Positions 12,761 through 24,529 of a stretch of 64,000 bases of DNA are shown in pieces. The notes below the pieces were generated by a model. The model was given only the letters and a program-made list of their open reading frames with translations, did not search any database and was not told the DNA's origin. Numbering within the stretch: the first letter of the stretch is position 1; every line of letters starts with the position of its first letter. The stretch is from Pegea sp. RAD2-039 (Eukaryota; Chordata; Thaliacea; Salpida; Salpidae). The stretch covers positions 1-64,000 of the forward strand of contig JAQGEQ010000369.1 in assembly GCA_034620365.1 (NCBI GenBank). Reading direction: 5' to 3'. The position numbers and the translations under genes are program-made.

Positions 12761-13248
12761 TATATATTTATTTTTATAAAAAAATTATTGTTTGAACATT
12801 TCTTGTCAACAAAAAGATTAAAAGTAATTCTTTTTTCTATATTCTAAATTGGTTTATGCAAATAAATTCTAAAAAAAAAGTAAAGTTGATTGTTTTTATT
12901 CTCGCTTACTGGTGCTAAAAGTACATTTAAAATTTAAAATTTTGTTCAATTACAAAATATTTTGTAATAAAATTTCAAAGAACAATTTTCGTATAATAAA
13001 CTTTCTTTCATATTTTTATTTGAATAATGAAAAGTATTTGAAAACTAAAATTTGTAACAACAAATTTATGAATATCATTTTACTTAACTTTCGATAATAG
13101 TTGCTAAAAATAAAACATTATAGCTCTTAAAATTTAACTTTAGATTAAAAATATTGAATAAAATTTTGGGTTAAATTAATTTTGTTTTCTTATATTTTTT
13201 TTTGATGTTTTCTTATACTTTCCATTTATGCTTCTAACTAGTTATTGG

Positions 13249-13255
13249 AAAAAAA
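13249..13255 (-). terminator. Pol III oligo-T terminator of the tRNA
   Basis: On the minus strand, seven T residues begin five bases after the last paired base of the tRNA (after G at 13260 and AAAA). A run of four or more T is the usual Pol III stop, and this spacing is typical. T runs are common in this A+T-rich DNA, so position rather than sequence supports the call. Confidence 0.7.
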
Positions 13256-13270
13256 TTTTCGGCAGCAGTG

Positions 13271-13281
13271 GGATTCGAACC
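13271..13281 (-). promoter_or_regulatory. Pol III internal promoter, B box
   Basis: On the minus strand this reads GGTTCGAATCC, a full match to the B-box consensus GGTTCGANTCC in the T arm of the tRNA. With the intact A box it argues against a long-dead pseudogene. Confidence 0.88.
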
Positions 13282-13323
13282 CACGCCATCGAAATGACTG
13301 GTGCCGTAAACCAGCGCCTTAGA

Positions 13324-13334
13324 CCGCTCGGCCA
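13324..13334 (-). promoter_or_regulatory. Pol III internal promoter, A box
   Basis: On the minus strand this reads TGGCCGAGCGG, which fits the eukaryotic A-box consensus TRGYNNANNNG. It lies in the D arm of the tRNA and is intact, so transcription by RNA polymerase III is plausible. Confidence 0.85.
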
Positions 13335-13449
13335 CGCTACCAATGACAACTTTTGAAAGTTAGAATAAAATTATTTAAACAAAAAATTGATATTTTAAAC
13401 AATAAAACAAAAATTAAACAAAAAAAAGGAAAAAGCTTTGTATATCATA

Positions 13450-13890
13450 AACGTTATTATGGTAGCGTTAAGTGAAAACAAAAAGGATTACTTCTTTATA
13501 CTACTAGTAGCATGATGGCATCAATACAACGAAAAAAGAAACAATTTGTAAGCATTTAAAATCTCAATCTACATATTTGCTTACTTACGACAGAATTATT
13601 CAGAGTTTAACAAGCAAAAGAAAGACAGAAAATATGAAAGAAATATACAAGTCCACATCATTCTTCATATCGTTATATGTCGGAGATCTTTTCGTTAAAT
13701 GCAACTGACAGTATCAGTTTTCAAATTTAAAGTAAAATTAAAAGCTATACAAGCAACAGTTTGTTAATCTGGTATAAAATTGAATGCGTTATATGACAAC
13801 TTATTTTCTTTTTGTTTGTGAGCTCATTTCAAACACTTTTATAATGCTTTTCACACAAGTGTTAAGCTATAAACATGTGTAAGACATCTT
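13450..13890 (+). repeat. tRNA-island repeat, unit A
   Basis: Begins TAGCGTTAAGTGAAAACA and holds the AACTGA-CAGTA-TCAGTT hairpin at 13703-13719, then a GTTATATGACAAC...GTGAGCTCATTTCAAAC stretch. Units B (15610-16080) and C (18485-18968) follow the same order. It starts about 110 bp upstream of the tRNA 5' end. Function is unknown. Confidence 0.7.
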
Positions 13891-14617
13891 AATTAAAGAT
13901 TATTTCTTGTTTGAAATTAATTGTTTACTTTATATATTTAAATTAGAACTTTGAAAAGAGTAAAAACAAACTTCTTGAAAGTATTTACTTTATTTAAACT
14001 ACATTTAATGTTGAATTTGCTTCAGAATAAATTCTGCTGTTGGCAGGTTATCTATGAAGGCCAACTACAAATACTAAAATGAAATGATTTCAAATCTTCT
14101 GAATATTATGCTGAGCTAAATTTGTTATTGCTTACTATAAGTCTAATTCATAAAGATGACGTCATCAGCATCTCATAGATTAACATGTCTTTTTGATTTA
14201 TACAAGAAATTGTTTATACCGTGTCAGCTTTACTAAGAACCAAATCAAGAATGTTGGATTAAATATTAAATCAAGAGAGTTTAATAATATCTCTACTAAC
14301 ATCTATAAGTGAAGAACAATTTATATCATTGATATATAGTAGCGTTAGCTTATTAAGACTAACTTCAGATATTTAACAAAAGTAAAATGACGACAATCAC
14401 ACAACAAACCATTAGATTTATGAAAAAGAAGTATATTAGTTATGATTTATTCATACCAGCGTCACTTAAAAGTGATAAGCAACTGAATAATGAAGCCAAT
14501 AAACTCGGATAACATAAAATGTTGTTATTATACATTGCAAATGGTTTGTAGTTCATCAGTGTTAATACAATTATTCAAAATATATTATGATATTATATAA
14601 ATTAGTTGTTTTTCTAA
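13890..14617. other. Gene-free stretch with a CRE-like palindrome
   Basis: No gene is seen. GATGACGTCATC at 14155-14166 is a perfect 12-bp palindrome holding TGACGTCA, the classic CREB/ATF site. GACGTCA also recurs in the repeats near 11610, 44610, 49990 and 60390. Confidence 0.45.
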
Positions 14618-14850
14618 ATAAAGATAATGACATCAACATAACAAAAGCACAAAAGTTTAGAATTTGCAAATGATTCAATGAAGATTAAGATTATAGATGC
14701 TTGTTTACTTTTGATATTGTCTTTTAGAATTAAACAAATTAAATGAAAAATTTTAGAAAAGGTTTTATGACATTGGTACGTTCTATTAAATAAAAGATAG
14801 TTTTAGGATTAAACGCAACTGACAATATCAGTTTCCAAAATCTCATGTTA
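14618..14850 (+). repeat. tRNA-island repeat, unit D (partial)
   Basis: A shortened unit with TAATGACATCAACATAACAA at the left and the hairpin AACTGA-CAATA-TCAGTT at 14817-14833. It lacks the right part seen in A-C. Confidence 0.6.
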
Positions 14851-15609
14851 TCTTTTTTTTTAATGATTCAATAAAATTTTAAAATCAGGATTTGAATTAT
14901 ATCATTAGTACTATATTAATCACTTGTCTAATTTGTACTAAAACAGTTGAAAATTTCTTTGTTTTCTATAGACGAAAACAAATTAAGGTTAGTTTTTTTG
15001 ATCTCATAGAAATGATTTTTACAAGTGAATTCTTATCTTAGTTTATTGCTGTTTTTAAAATACTTATCAAATTGTTTGCTGCTGTAATTATTTTCTATAT
15101 TTAAGAACAGTAGTTTTGTTTTCTATTGAAAGTATTTAGTTATACTTCAATGGTCTATTAGTTTTGCCAAGCAGTTATGATACCTACCTAGCAAGCAGGA
15201 GGCCAAGTTGCAGTTGCAAATAAACAAATATTACTTAGTAAGAAAACTCAAAATATATAAACAGGTAAAGGCCTATTGATTCCTGCAAAATGACAAAATT
15301 CCTACGTTATATGTTTGTAGAGAGATTTGGTGAAAGGGTCTACTTTAGTTTGTTTGCTTAGGAGACTTTTTAAATGTCGTTAATTCTTCAAATATTTGGG
15401 CAAATGCTGTCTTTTGTTGAGTTTATAAAAAGATATGAAATGTTTGATTAGCTGTGTAAATGATAATAAACCTTGACTAAATAGTATCGATGTCTTCGAA
15501 GAGTTGAAAACAGAAAACCAGTCAAGACCTGATAGAAACTTGTTTATACCATTATAATTTTCACAGAAGCAATTACTTTGCTTAAAGCTTTAAGACTTTT
15601 TTTAATAAA
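14851..15609. other. Gene-free stretch, apparently single copy
   Basis: A+T-rich with slightly more balanced base use near 15170-15320 than the surroundings. No copies are found in the window, and no reading frame or RNA fold is recognised. Confidence 0.4.
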
Positions 15610-16080
15610 AATCTTTGTTAAGTCAAATAAGATTAAGTACTTCTTTAAAGTAGTATGATGACATCAACACAACAAAAACAGAAACAAAGTGGAAATTTTT
15701 AAATGAATCATTCTACAAATTTGTTTACTGAAGACAGTGTCATTTAGAATTCACGTAACAAAAGAATGACACAACATATGAAAGAAAGGAACAAGCTCAT
15801 CGCATTCTTTTTTATCATTGAATACAATAATTTTTTTGTTAAATGCAACTGACAGTATCAGTTTTCAAAATTCTCATTGACCATAAACTACTTTGTAGAT
15901 AGACTGATATGATCGTAATAAATTATATGCTTTATATAACAACGTGTTTGCCTTGTGTTTGTGATTTCATTTCAAATGGTTTCTTTATGCTTTTAACGCA
16001 AATGTTAAATTATAAATATGTTTAAAACCTTTTTCAATCAAACTTGATGCTTTGAAAGTAAATATAATGTTTCATGGATT
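15610..16080 (+). repeat. tRNA-island repeat, unit B
   Basis: This unit is closest to unit C. The hairpin AACTGA-CAGTA-TCAGTT is at 15847-15863, and the unit ends in TTCATGGATTTATGTTTTA. No open frame is shared between B and C, so it is not coding. Confidence 0.7.
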
Positions 16081-18484
16081 TATGTTTTAGTGTTTCTTTT
16101 TTTTTTTCAGATTTATTTTGTTTTGTTTCAAAAATAGTTTTATGTTTCTGAATGTAAGTTTTTAATCGTTTCAAAAGTTCAATAGTTTTGAATCAGTGAT
16201 TTTTAACTGATTGATTTTATCACTTTTGTTAAATATTCATAATATAACATCTTAAGTTTATTTTTCAAAGCATTTCTAAAATCTTGAAAGTTAACTGATT
16301 TCAATTCTTAATAAATTTATTATATTTAAAGTGATAAAATTAAAAACTTTAAAATGCTTACAGATTTAGAAAAATCTTTAACTAAATATTTAGGTACCAT
16401 AACCAATAGAATGTTTTTACTCTGATTTTAATTCATTTTTATAAATTTTCTTTTTAAATTTATCATAAATAATTTATTAAAATAATTTTTCATTGGGAAT
16501 ATTTTAATTTAAATTGTTAAATTTAATAAAATTGTTTGATAGAATACAAAAACGATATTTGAAAATTTTTTAATTATCGTTATAATTAGTCGTACTTTAA
16601 AATTACACTTATTTATGGATAACAATATAATGGTTCTCTTTCGTATCAATCAAAATAACCAGAAATTTTCTTTTAATTTATAGAAGTGCATTAATTTTTT
16701 TTGAAAATATAGTAAAATTAATTAATTCTATGTGAATGACAGATAACTCGACGTAATTGAAAATAAATGCTTAAAATTGTTTAACCCACAAGCACAAGAT
16801 GAGTAGTTAGTTATATAAAGTAACATTGTTGATTTTAACTAACGATCTTGCTAGCTATCATTTTATTTTTGAAACTGACAGAATCAGTTGATATCGACAA
16901 GTAGGACGCAATCATTTTGTATAAAGTTGAGATTCAACAAAATGTAACAATATGATTATTTGGATTTCTTACATAAATTTCAAGGAAAACATTTTTTTAT
17001 ACCAACTTCACTCATTCAACAGTTCTTTCCGTGTACATCTGTATTAACTTTATAACATTATTACTTTTTTCCACTGTTTTAAAAAGTGTAACAAAAATAC
17101 TAATTTTTTTAAAATGGGTTCACAATAAATCTTGATACAAATCAAACATTTTCTATTCGTGCGTAAAAATTTCTAACAAATTCATTGAAATTATTTTGTT
17201 TATTTATTAAAAATTATTACAAAATTAACATTAAATTTTAATTTTTTAAATACGAAATAATCGAAAAATGTTCGTAGAATGAATGATTTGACTCGAAAAT
17301 TAAGAGATTGATTTCAAATTAACTAAATTAAATTTAATGAATTTTTTGTTTTCAACTTTAATTTTTAAATTCAAAGTTAATACAAAAGAACAAACACAAT
17401 AATTCTTTAAGGATATTAAATAAAGCAATTATTAAAATGAAAAACAGAAATAAATAAATACAAACTTAAGCTTAAATTTTATTTATTGTATGACTATAAT
17501 AAACTAAATATTCAAGTAGTTTTAAATACTTATAATAGTAACTAGTTTTTAATTGTTTCATTTTCCTAATAAATTTAAATCCATTTTAAACTGTTAATTT
17601 TTTATAACTTAAATTTGTTTGTTAAATTGTCATCTAATTTCAATTAATTTTACAACTATTAATCAACATAAAAATAAAAGAAATTTCAAAAACAAATAAA
17701 TCACTGGTTGACGTTAAAAGGAGATTTTGTTTCTTGTTTAAATTTTGATTATTTGTATTTACAAAATAAATCTTTTTGTAAATTTTTTAATTTTATTTTG
17801 ATTTATTTCTCAGTAAAATTATTTAACCAAAAAAATGTAAAATATTTTTTATAGATCTTCACCAAATTTTTTTTAGAAATATATAAGCAAAGCACAAATT
17901 TGTTAATACAATAAACTTTAGTTTTCTTGTTTTATATAAATGAAGTTGTCTTATATAATTATTAAATATTATAAAAATATTCAAATTATTTCAGTGTTTA
18001 AATGTGAATACTAGTGCATAACCATCAATATTTTTATTGTTTTAAATAGCTGCAATCACATAAAAAGTATAATAATAATAACAAAATGTACTATCAAATA
18101 ACAACCATAACTATATTATAATTAAAAAATTGAAAATATAAACAAATAGTTTCATATATTCTCTTTTTTATAAATAATTTTTTTCAAATAGTTTTATGCC
18201 TAAATGGTCATCATGTGAAAAAAATAAAATTGTTTAATGAAATTCTATACAGAAGATCTTGTGCATCTAATATATTGTAAATTGTAAACAATAATTTCAA
18301 ATAATAAAATAAGTTTGTACTATAAGTACTAATAGTAATAAGACAGGGTTGACAAAAAAATAGATTTGAACTGTTTTGTGTTTTCTTGATTTTGTAATTT
18401 ATCGTCTAAAACTAAACTTTTCAAAAAAAATTGAATTTATTTTTAACAATATTTGTATAAATGGATTTTTTATCATAAATTTCG
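16080..18484. other. Gene-free A+T-rich stretch
   Basis: Apart from the hairpin at 16873, nothing is recognised. Base composition becomes more extreme from 17200 to 18350. It is not repeated elsewhere in the window as far as I can see. Confidence 0.4.
16873..16889. repeat. Fifth AACTGA/TCAGTT hairpin
   Basis: AACTGA-CAGAA-TCAGTT with a 6-bp stem and 5-nt loop. The wider sequence is not clearly a full unit. Confidence 0.5.
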
Positions 18485-18968
18485 TCATGTTAGCGTTAAG
18501 TGAAAAAAACAAGATTACGTACTTCTTTAAAATATTATAATGACATTAACACAACGAAAACTGGAAAATATGTAAATGAATCATTCTACATATTTGTTTA
18601 CTGTGAAGACAACAGTGTCCTTTCGGGTTTAATAAACAACCGAATGACACAACATATAGAAGAAAAGAACCAGAATACAGCTTTCTTTTGTACTATTGAA
18701 TAACGGAGATCTTTTAGTTGAATCCAACTGAAAGTATCAATTTTCAAATTTCCCGAGAAAAACATCTTCAAAATGATCAATTGATAAGTTAGTAATAAAA
18801 TAGATGCTTTATATAACAACATGTTTACCTTATTTTTCTGAGCTCACTTAAGACAATTTTATAATGCATTTAACGAAAATGTTAAACCATAAATATGTTT
18901 AAAACCATGTTCACTCCAACTTGATGCTTTGAAAGTAAATGTAATGCTCCATGGATTTATGTTTTACA
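18485..18968 (+). repeat. tRNA-island repeat, unit C
   Basis: Begins GTTAGCGTTAAGTGAAAA, like unit A, and ends CATGGATTTATGTTTTAC, like unit B. The hairpin copy at 18726-18742 carries a mismatch. A 67-codon frame inside it is not kept in unit B. Confidence 0.7.
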
Positions 18969-19725
18969 ACTGAGTTTAAAATCAATTAAAATTAATCTGT
19001 TGTGTTAGTTTAAAAACTTGAGTTTTCTAGATCTTTGACATTAACAGATAGAGAAATTTTTGATGTTTTGGAAAACATTATAATTTAAAATAAAATTTCT
19101 AGCCACAAAAAGGTTAATATCAATAGAAAAAAAACAGCTAAGCTTAGGAATAGGACATTTAAACTGATGAAAAAATTGAATGTCAAAACTGCCGACGTCA
19201 ACATTAATATTATTTTATTATTTGTTGAAATTTATTCAACTCCAAAATGTATTCTATTTTTGCAGATTTTATTTGTATCGAAAAGCAAATGTTCATTGGT
19301 TTAATCAGTATTTGTAAAGTAGTTTCAGTATAAAGTTTAAGACGTACAGATTAACTTTAAATTACAAACATATGACAATATGCCCAGAATTTTTTTATTA
19401 ATGAAAAAAAAAAATAAAAACAAATTACTTTTAATTTTGGTTTGACACATAAAACTGTTTAGTTAAGAAATATTTAAAAGGCTTCATTAGTTTAAGAAAA
19501 ATAGATCTACTCGAAGCACTTTGACCGAGCCTATTTATTATAAAATTCATTTTTGTATATACTTTACCTAAATGTTAATTTTTGATTACTTTCTGTTGTT
19601 TTTTGTTAATGTTTAGTTTGTGAAGGATCTAGGCATAAGAAAGTAAATAGTTGGAAACAAATTAAGTGGGCTGATTAGTTGTATAATTTTCTTTCTGATT
19701 TCACAGATAATATTTGTGAGAAGTT

Positions 19726-19767
19726 GTGTTGATGGAAGGTGCTCTCTTTATGCACCCTCCTTCACAC
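19726..19767 (+). other. G+C-rich imperfect hairpin
   Basis: Arms GTGTTGATGGAAGGTGC and GCACCCTCCTTCACAC pair over about 14 of 16 positions around a 9-nt loop, with two mismatches and one bulge. It stands alone in A+T-rich DNA at 18970-20020, where nothing else is recognised. It is shorter than a usual microRNA precursor, and the stem extends outward only weakly. Confidence 0.45.
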
Positions 19768-20019
19768 TTATTGAAACAAAAAAAGAAAAGATTAAAACTG
19801 TTTCGAAGATGTAAAATCTATATTTTCAGTTTTTTTTCATTGAAGGGAATTTATTAAAAAAAAGAATAAAGCATTTTGTATTAAGATTAAATAAAAATGT
19901 CAATTTAAAATTACTGGCTAATCAAATTGAAATATATGTTGAGACTATTTTTAAATAAGTAAGAATTTGTTTAAATCAAATTTTAAACTTCTGATTTCCT
20001 ATAGAAATTGTCTCACTTT

Positions 20020-20300
20020 TGCAGGAAATCATTTTTATAGACTGTACATCGAAAAAAGTTTTTAAAATATAATTTCATTTTAATATTTATTTTCCAGACA
20101 CAAAAAGTCCTTATAATAGATTTAGTTCCTTGTTATATAAAATTGTAAATGTTGTAACCTTAGATCTGTTAGATAAATAGTGTAGCTCACAAATTTTGAA
20201 CTTATAAAACATTTTTTAAATATTTATGTAAGTTTTATTTGAACTCATACAAAAGGCTTAATATAAAAAGTATTCTTATTATGTTTAGATTTACAAAACT
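20020..20300 (+). repeat. Local direct repeat, copy 1
   Basis: Shares ACTGTACATC, TTAGATCTGTTAGATA, GTAGCTCACA-like sequence and TTATTATGTTTAG, in order, with 20750-20995. It is well diverged and noncoding. Confidence 0.6.
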
Positions 20301-20749
20301 ACTTGAAAAATTGAAGCTAAAAAGTATTATGCAACTATAAGTAGGATATTATCTTCTATAGGATTGATGTCAGAGAAATAAAAATCGCTCACAGTTTTTT
20401 AAAAAATCAAACTAATAGAGAAAAAGAAAAGTTTGAAAAAATACTATCTTCCGGACAAATACTAGATCGAAAGAAATTTATAAAACAAAGAAATAATTAC
20501 CAATTTATTACCCACTTTTGAAAATCTTTCTTTCACTTTTACATTTTGAAATCGACAACTTGTCGATGAACTTTATAAATTTAAATTTCTGCAAATATAT
20601 TATTTTCAAATCTTGCTGTTAATAAAACCTTTAAATTTGATAATTATAATCGTAATATTCATAAAATAACGTTTGTGAGTTTAGTATTTTAATTAAGTGC
20701 TTTACAAAACTTTTCTTATTACTAGTCAACATATTATTAGATATAGATC

Positions 20750-20995
20750 TTACTTTTATTGGAATTTATCTTAATATACTGTACATCAAAAAAAGATCAG
20801 CCACAAGATGTCACTATAAAAGTTTAATTTTCATTTTAAACAAAATTATAACTTTTGTATTCTTAGATCTGTTAGATATATAGTCTAGCTCACAGACTTT
20901 GAACCTGAAAGACTTTGTTTTTTAATATTGTAAAAGTTTTCAAACTTATACAACTAGCTTCATATAAAACGTATTTTTATTATGTTTAGTTTTAA
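20750..20995 (+). repeat. Local direct repeat, copy 2
   Basis: Second copy of 20020-20300, about 715 bp downstream. It directly precedes the inverted repeat arm at 21003. Confidence 0.6.
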
Positions 20996-21002
20996 AGAAT
21001 GT

Positions 21003-23410
21003 TTTAAGTCAAATGTAGATTTATTTAAAATAACTAAATATATAAAAACTAAAAAAGATTGAAAAACATAACCTAATTCTATTCACATTATTTAAATAAA
21101 AGAAATATTTTGACTATTGTTTCAAAAAAATTGCTTGAACAGCTAGACGGTTAATTATGAAAAAGAAAATACAACTCGTAATAAATAGTTTTTATTTTTA
21201 CTTTTCAAAAAAACTTTTCTGAAACTATTTCCAGAAATATTTTGAAGATCAAACCAACAGAATTTCTAAACCTTATAATACTCACAATTTTTAGTAAGTA
21301 AATTGTACTTAGTTTTTCAAAAACCTGAAATTGTAACAATCGCGACAAATAAATTTCTTTTAAAGCATCAAAGTAACTTTAAATTAAATTAAACTTCGTA
21401 ACAATTTTACTTTTATCTATTTATAATCTTAACCTACTTTTGTTTACTACGAAAATAGATTTATAGTCAAATTTTCTTATCAACTTAAAAATCGATTTTT
21501 CTATTTCAGCATTATCTGTCAACAAGAAGTTTATTATTGAAACTAGAAAAATTTAATCGTTTAAACTTGATCCCACAAACACTAGATTTCAGAAAAGTTT
21601 ATAAATAATAAAAAGTACATTCAAACTGGACGCTACAGACGTGTGAGAATCATTTTGAAATTTGGAGTTGAATTACCTTTAAACGAAATATTAATTAAGT
21701 AAAATAACTTGAGTTCCTATTCTTTACAACAAACAACAACAAAATAATTTAGTTCAAGGCTTGTAAACATGGTTACTGACAACGTGATAGAATGTTTAGA
21801 TAAACAAAACTTTTATTTCAGCAAAATTAGTATTTATACTTCTACTTTAGATTAAAAAATAAAATTAATCAGCACGTACATCTGAAGAAAAAATCAGACT
21901 TTATTGATTTTAACTATTTACTATTTTTAAAAATGTTCTTTTACAACCTTACACTTTAAAACATACAGTAATTCCATCAAACTTGAAATATTCATAAAAA
22001 TCTATTAAAACTGAAAACTAAATTAAAATCAAATTAAATAGAATACTTTACAAGTTGTAAATTTTTGTTTTAGTTTACTAATACTAAAATAAATTTGAAA
22101 AAGATGACATCAGTAAACGTTTTGATAATTTTTGGTTTTTAGAGGTGAAGTCATCAGATGATGCTTTTCAGCAAGTAATCAGAAGACATTTAAGTTGTTT
22201 TCTGGCTAAAATTAAGAATCATAATAAGTAAGGCTTCCAGTAATAGATTTATTAAATTAGATTTAAAGCAAGTAGATTTAAAGTAAGCAAAAATTAAATT
22301 CCTAATACTAAGCAGTTTAATAATTAATTAATATTAGGAAGATTCTTCAAGTTAGAGTTTTAGTGATACAAATATCCTTGAAAAATTGAATTATGAAGAA
22401 TTATGAATTTTATTTTCTAATTTAAACTAATATTTTCTGAGTAAATAAAAAAAGTAAATAAATGAAAAGAAAATTAATATTAAAAAGCAGAATTTTAAAT
22501 TATCAAAGAATCTCAGTAAAAGCAAATTGTTATTATTTCTTATTTTGAAAAATATCTTTTTGATAAACAGATGCAAATATAAAGTAAAAGTAGCAAACAA
22601 CTGATTTATTCAATCATAAAAATTAAAATTACTGAAGTTATTTCTTTTAGTGTTAATTTTTGATTTTTATTATAATATAAAATTCATTAATATAAGATTT
22701 CATTTAAAGTAATTACCAAATTAGGAATAATTATAGGTTTTAAGGTTAACTATTTTAATTAATAAGAAAAGAAATTTCAAATAAAACTCAATATGAAGCT
22801 GATATTAGTGATGCCATAAATAATTTTTTTTGATTAACTGAAAGTTAACTTTTTTGAACGTTTTGTCACATTATCTGATAAGTCTTTACAAAAGTAAATG
22901 AAATTATTTCGATGTCGTTTTTTCTACATAATAGATACTGAAGTTCTCTTTAGTGATAGAATTTTCGTTGAACAATGTTTCAACTCCAAATAAGGTTTCA
23001 AAAGACCATTTATAATTAGCTTAGCATTTTTTTTTAATTTCCTTATTTATCACTTTGTCGTAATCTAGAGTTTGTGGGGTCAATCTTAAACAAATTTGTT
23101 TTTACATTTTTTATATTAATTTGTTGTTGATAAACAAAGTTTTTTGTAAAGATTTAAATAAACGTTTTAATAACGTTGAAATTAGTGAAATAAAAGTAAT
23201 TAAGGTATAATAATATAATATAGAAATAATATAGTAACTTAATAAATAAAATTGAGTTCTGGATTACTGAAAACTGTTTCTTCTCTTGTTTTATCTGCAG
23301 TTTATTTGCAGATAAATACGGAGAAAATCGTAATTAGATAATTTAATAAAATACAAATTAAAAATGGATCAATCAGGCTTTTCAGTATCCAAATTCGTCG
23401 ATCTTCGAAC
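21003..23410 (+). repeat. Inverted repeat Q, left arm
   Basis: Read as reverse complement it matches 38290-40670. Matching parts here are 21003-21640 and 22780-23410, with about 1.1 kb between them that is not found in the other arm. 21467-21865 also matches 58090-58490 in direct orientation. No gene is seen. Confidence 0.72.
23290..23316. repeat. 10-bp perfect hairpin
   Basis: TTTATCTGCA and TGCAGATAAA flank a 7-nt loop. Diverged copies stand at about 38400-38435 and 44020-44055, where the stem is partly kept. Confidence 0.6.
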
Positions 23411-23489
23411 AAAAAGTCGATTTTTTATTTTTCCAATTAATTTTTATTGAAACTAAAATCCATAAAAAAACAGAACATGAAAAGTCTTA

Positions 23490-24230
23490 CACATAAAATA
23501 CTTTACAAACAATTAATTTAAATATTTTGATGCAAAATCTTTTTCTGCTCTGTTATATAAACAAGTTTCTTCAAAATATTTTTGCTTTACTAAAAGATTC
23601 AACATTTTAGAGGTTGTATCAAACAAGTCGTTTATTGAAGATTTTAAAATTATTTTAAAATATTTAAACTTACGAAAAAGTTACTACAAAAAACTTGCTT
23701 TTTAAGACTAATGTAAATAAACTGTTTATAAATGTTAATAAATAATTTGACTTTTCTTATATTGTTTCTAAAACATAAACAAAATAAAATGAACCAAAAA
23801 GTTGCTTGAAAAAACAGAAGTTTAAAATTCAAGCTAATAAATAAAAGAATATAAAAATTTTTAGATTTCTTACAATTATAAGTAATTGTAAAGTAAATAG
23901 ATGTAAGAGTGCATCTTGCATAATTCGTAGTGATAATAGCTTTTTATATAATTCAATTATTAGAAGAAGTATATTGATATATCTATAATTTTCGTAAAAA
24001 ATAGAAGTTATTCAAATTATTTTCTAATTGATTCTTGTTTAAAAGTATTTGGACTCCAAGTTAAATTTTAAGTAGCCACTGATTATTGTTAAAATAAACA
24101 ACGTGAATTTTTGATTATTTATTAGTTTGTCGCAATCTAGAGTTCAGTTGGTATCAATTTCAGACAAATTCTTTCTTAAATTTGTTATAAGATTTTCAAA
24201 AAGTTTTCACAATTAATTAATTTCTTTATT
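23490..24230 (+). repeat. Module R, partial forward copy
   Basis: Matches 8115-8830, including the conserved block. It ends in a sequence that keeps the GGACTCCAAGTTAAATTTTA stretch shared by all R copies. Confidence 0.7.
23533..23648 (+). repeat. Conserved 116-bp block, copy 2
   Basis: Second copy of the block. Differences from 8155 include GTG to TTG, TACAAG to TAAAAG and AATATT to AACATT. It sits in otherwise weakly related DNA, which makes the conservation stand out. Confidence 0.72.
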
Positions 24231-24529
24231 CTTTCATAAAATTAATACAAACAGATTCAAACGAAAAATAGTCTAAAAGTTGTAACAATATTTATGTAAA
24301 TCTAATAAAAGTAAAACTAAAAGTAAAAATAATACGTAAAACTGAATCGATTTAGAAATTGAATAAAAAACTTTCTGAGACATAAGTATTTATATTTATT
24401 TAAAACAAAGCTTAATTTTTTCTTGCGTAGTCACCAAGCAAGACATTCATCTATTTAATAGAAATAGAAATAAATTACAGAATTTAAAAAAATTCTTTCA
24501 TTATATAATAATTTTATTCAATTTACTCA

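Larger units (their letters stand above)
13261..13341 (-). tRNA. tRNA with leucine-type body and ACG anticodon
   Basis: Read on the minus strand this is an 81-nt class II tRNA. A 7-bp acceptor stem starts GGTAGCG and closes with TGCTGCC (wobble pairs at 3-70 and 7-66). The D arm is GCCGAGCGGTCTAAGGC, the anticodon stem is CTGGT/ACCAG, the variable arm has stem CAT/ATG around TTCG, and the T arm is intact. From memory of animal tRNAs, the body is nearly that of tRNA-Leu(AAG). The anticodon loop TTACGGC gives anticodon ACG (13305-13307), which would read the arginine codon CGU. The discriminator base encoded at 13260 is G, not the A expected for leucine. There is no intron. Differences from the Leu family in the anticodon stem and variable arm keep pairing, so the fold looks maintained. 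It may be an active odd tRNA or a recent pseudogene. Confidence 0.93.

Noticed and set aside
13261-13341. Ordinary tRNA-Arg(ACG)
   Set aside because: The body has a long variable arm and the Leu-type D arm and acceptor. Animal tRNA-Arg is class I with a short variable loop.
18500-18703. 67-codon frame in unit C and the opposite-strand frame at 18598-18822
   Set aside because: The frame is not kept in units A or B, which cover the same DNA.
24421-24443. TCTTGC/GCAAGA hairpin as an eighteenth CTCF-like site
   Set aside because: Its inner GCTTGGTGACTACGC recalls the motif, but the spacing is wrong and the other copies (7790, 54497) do not fit.
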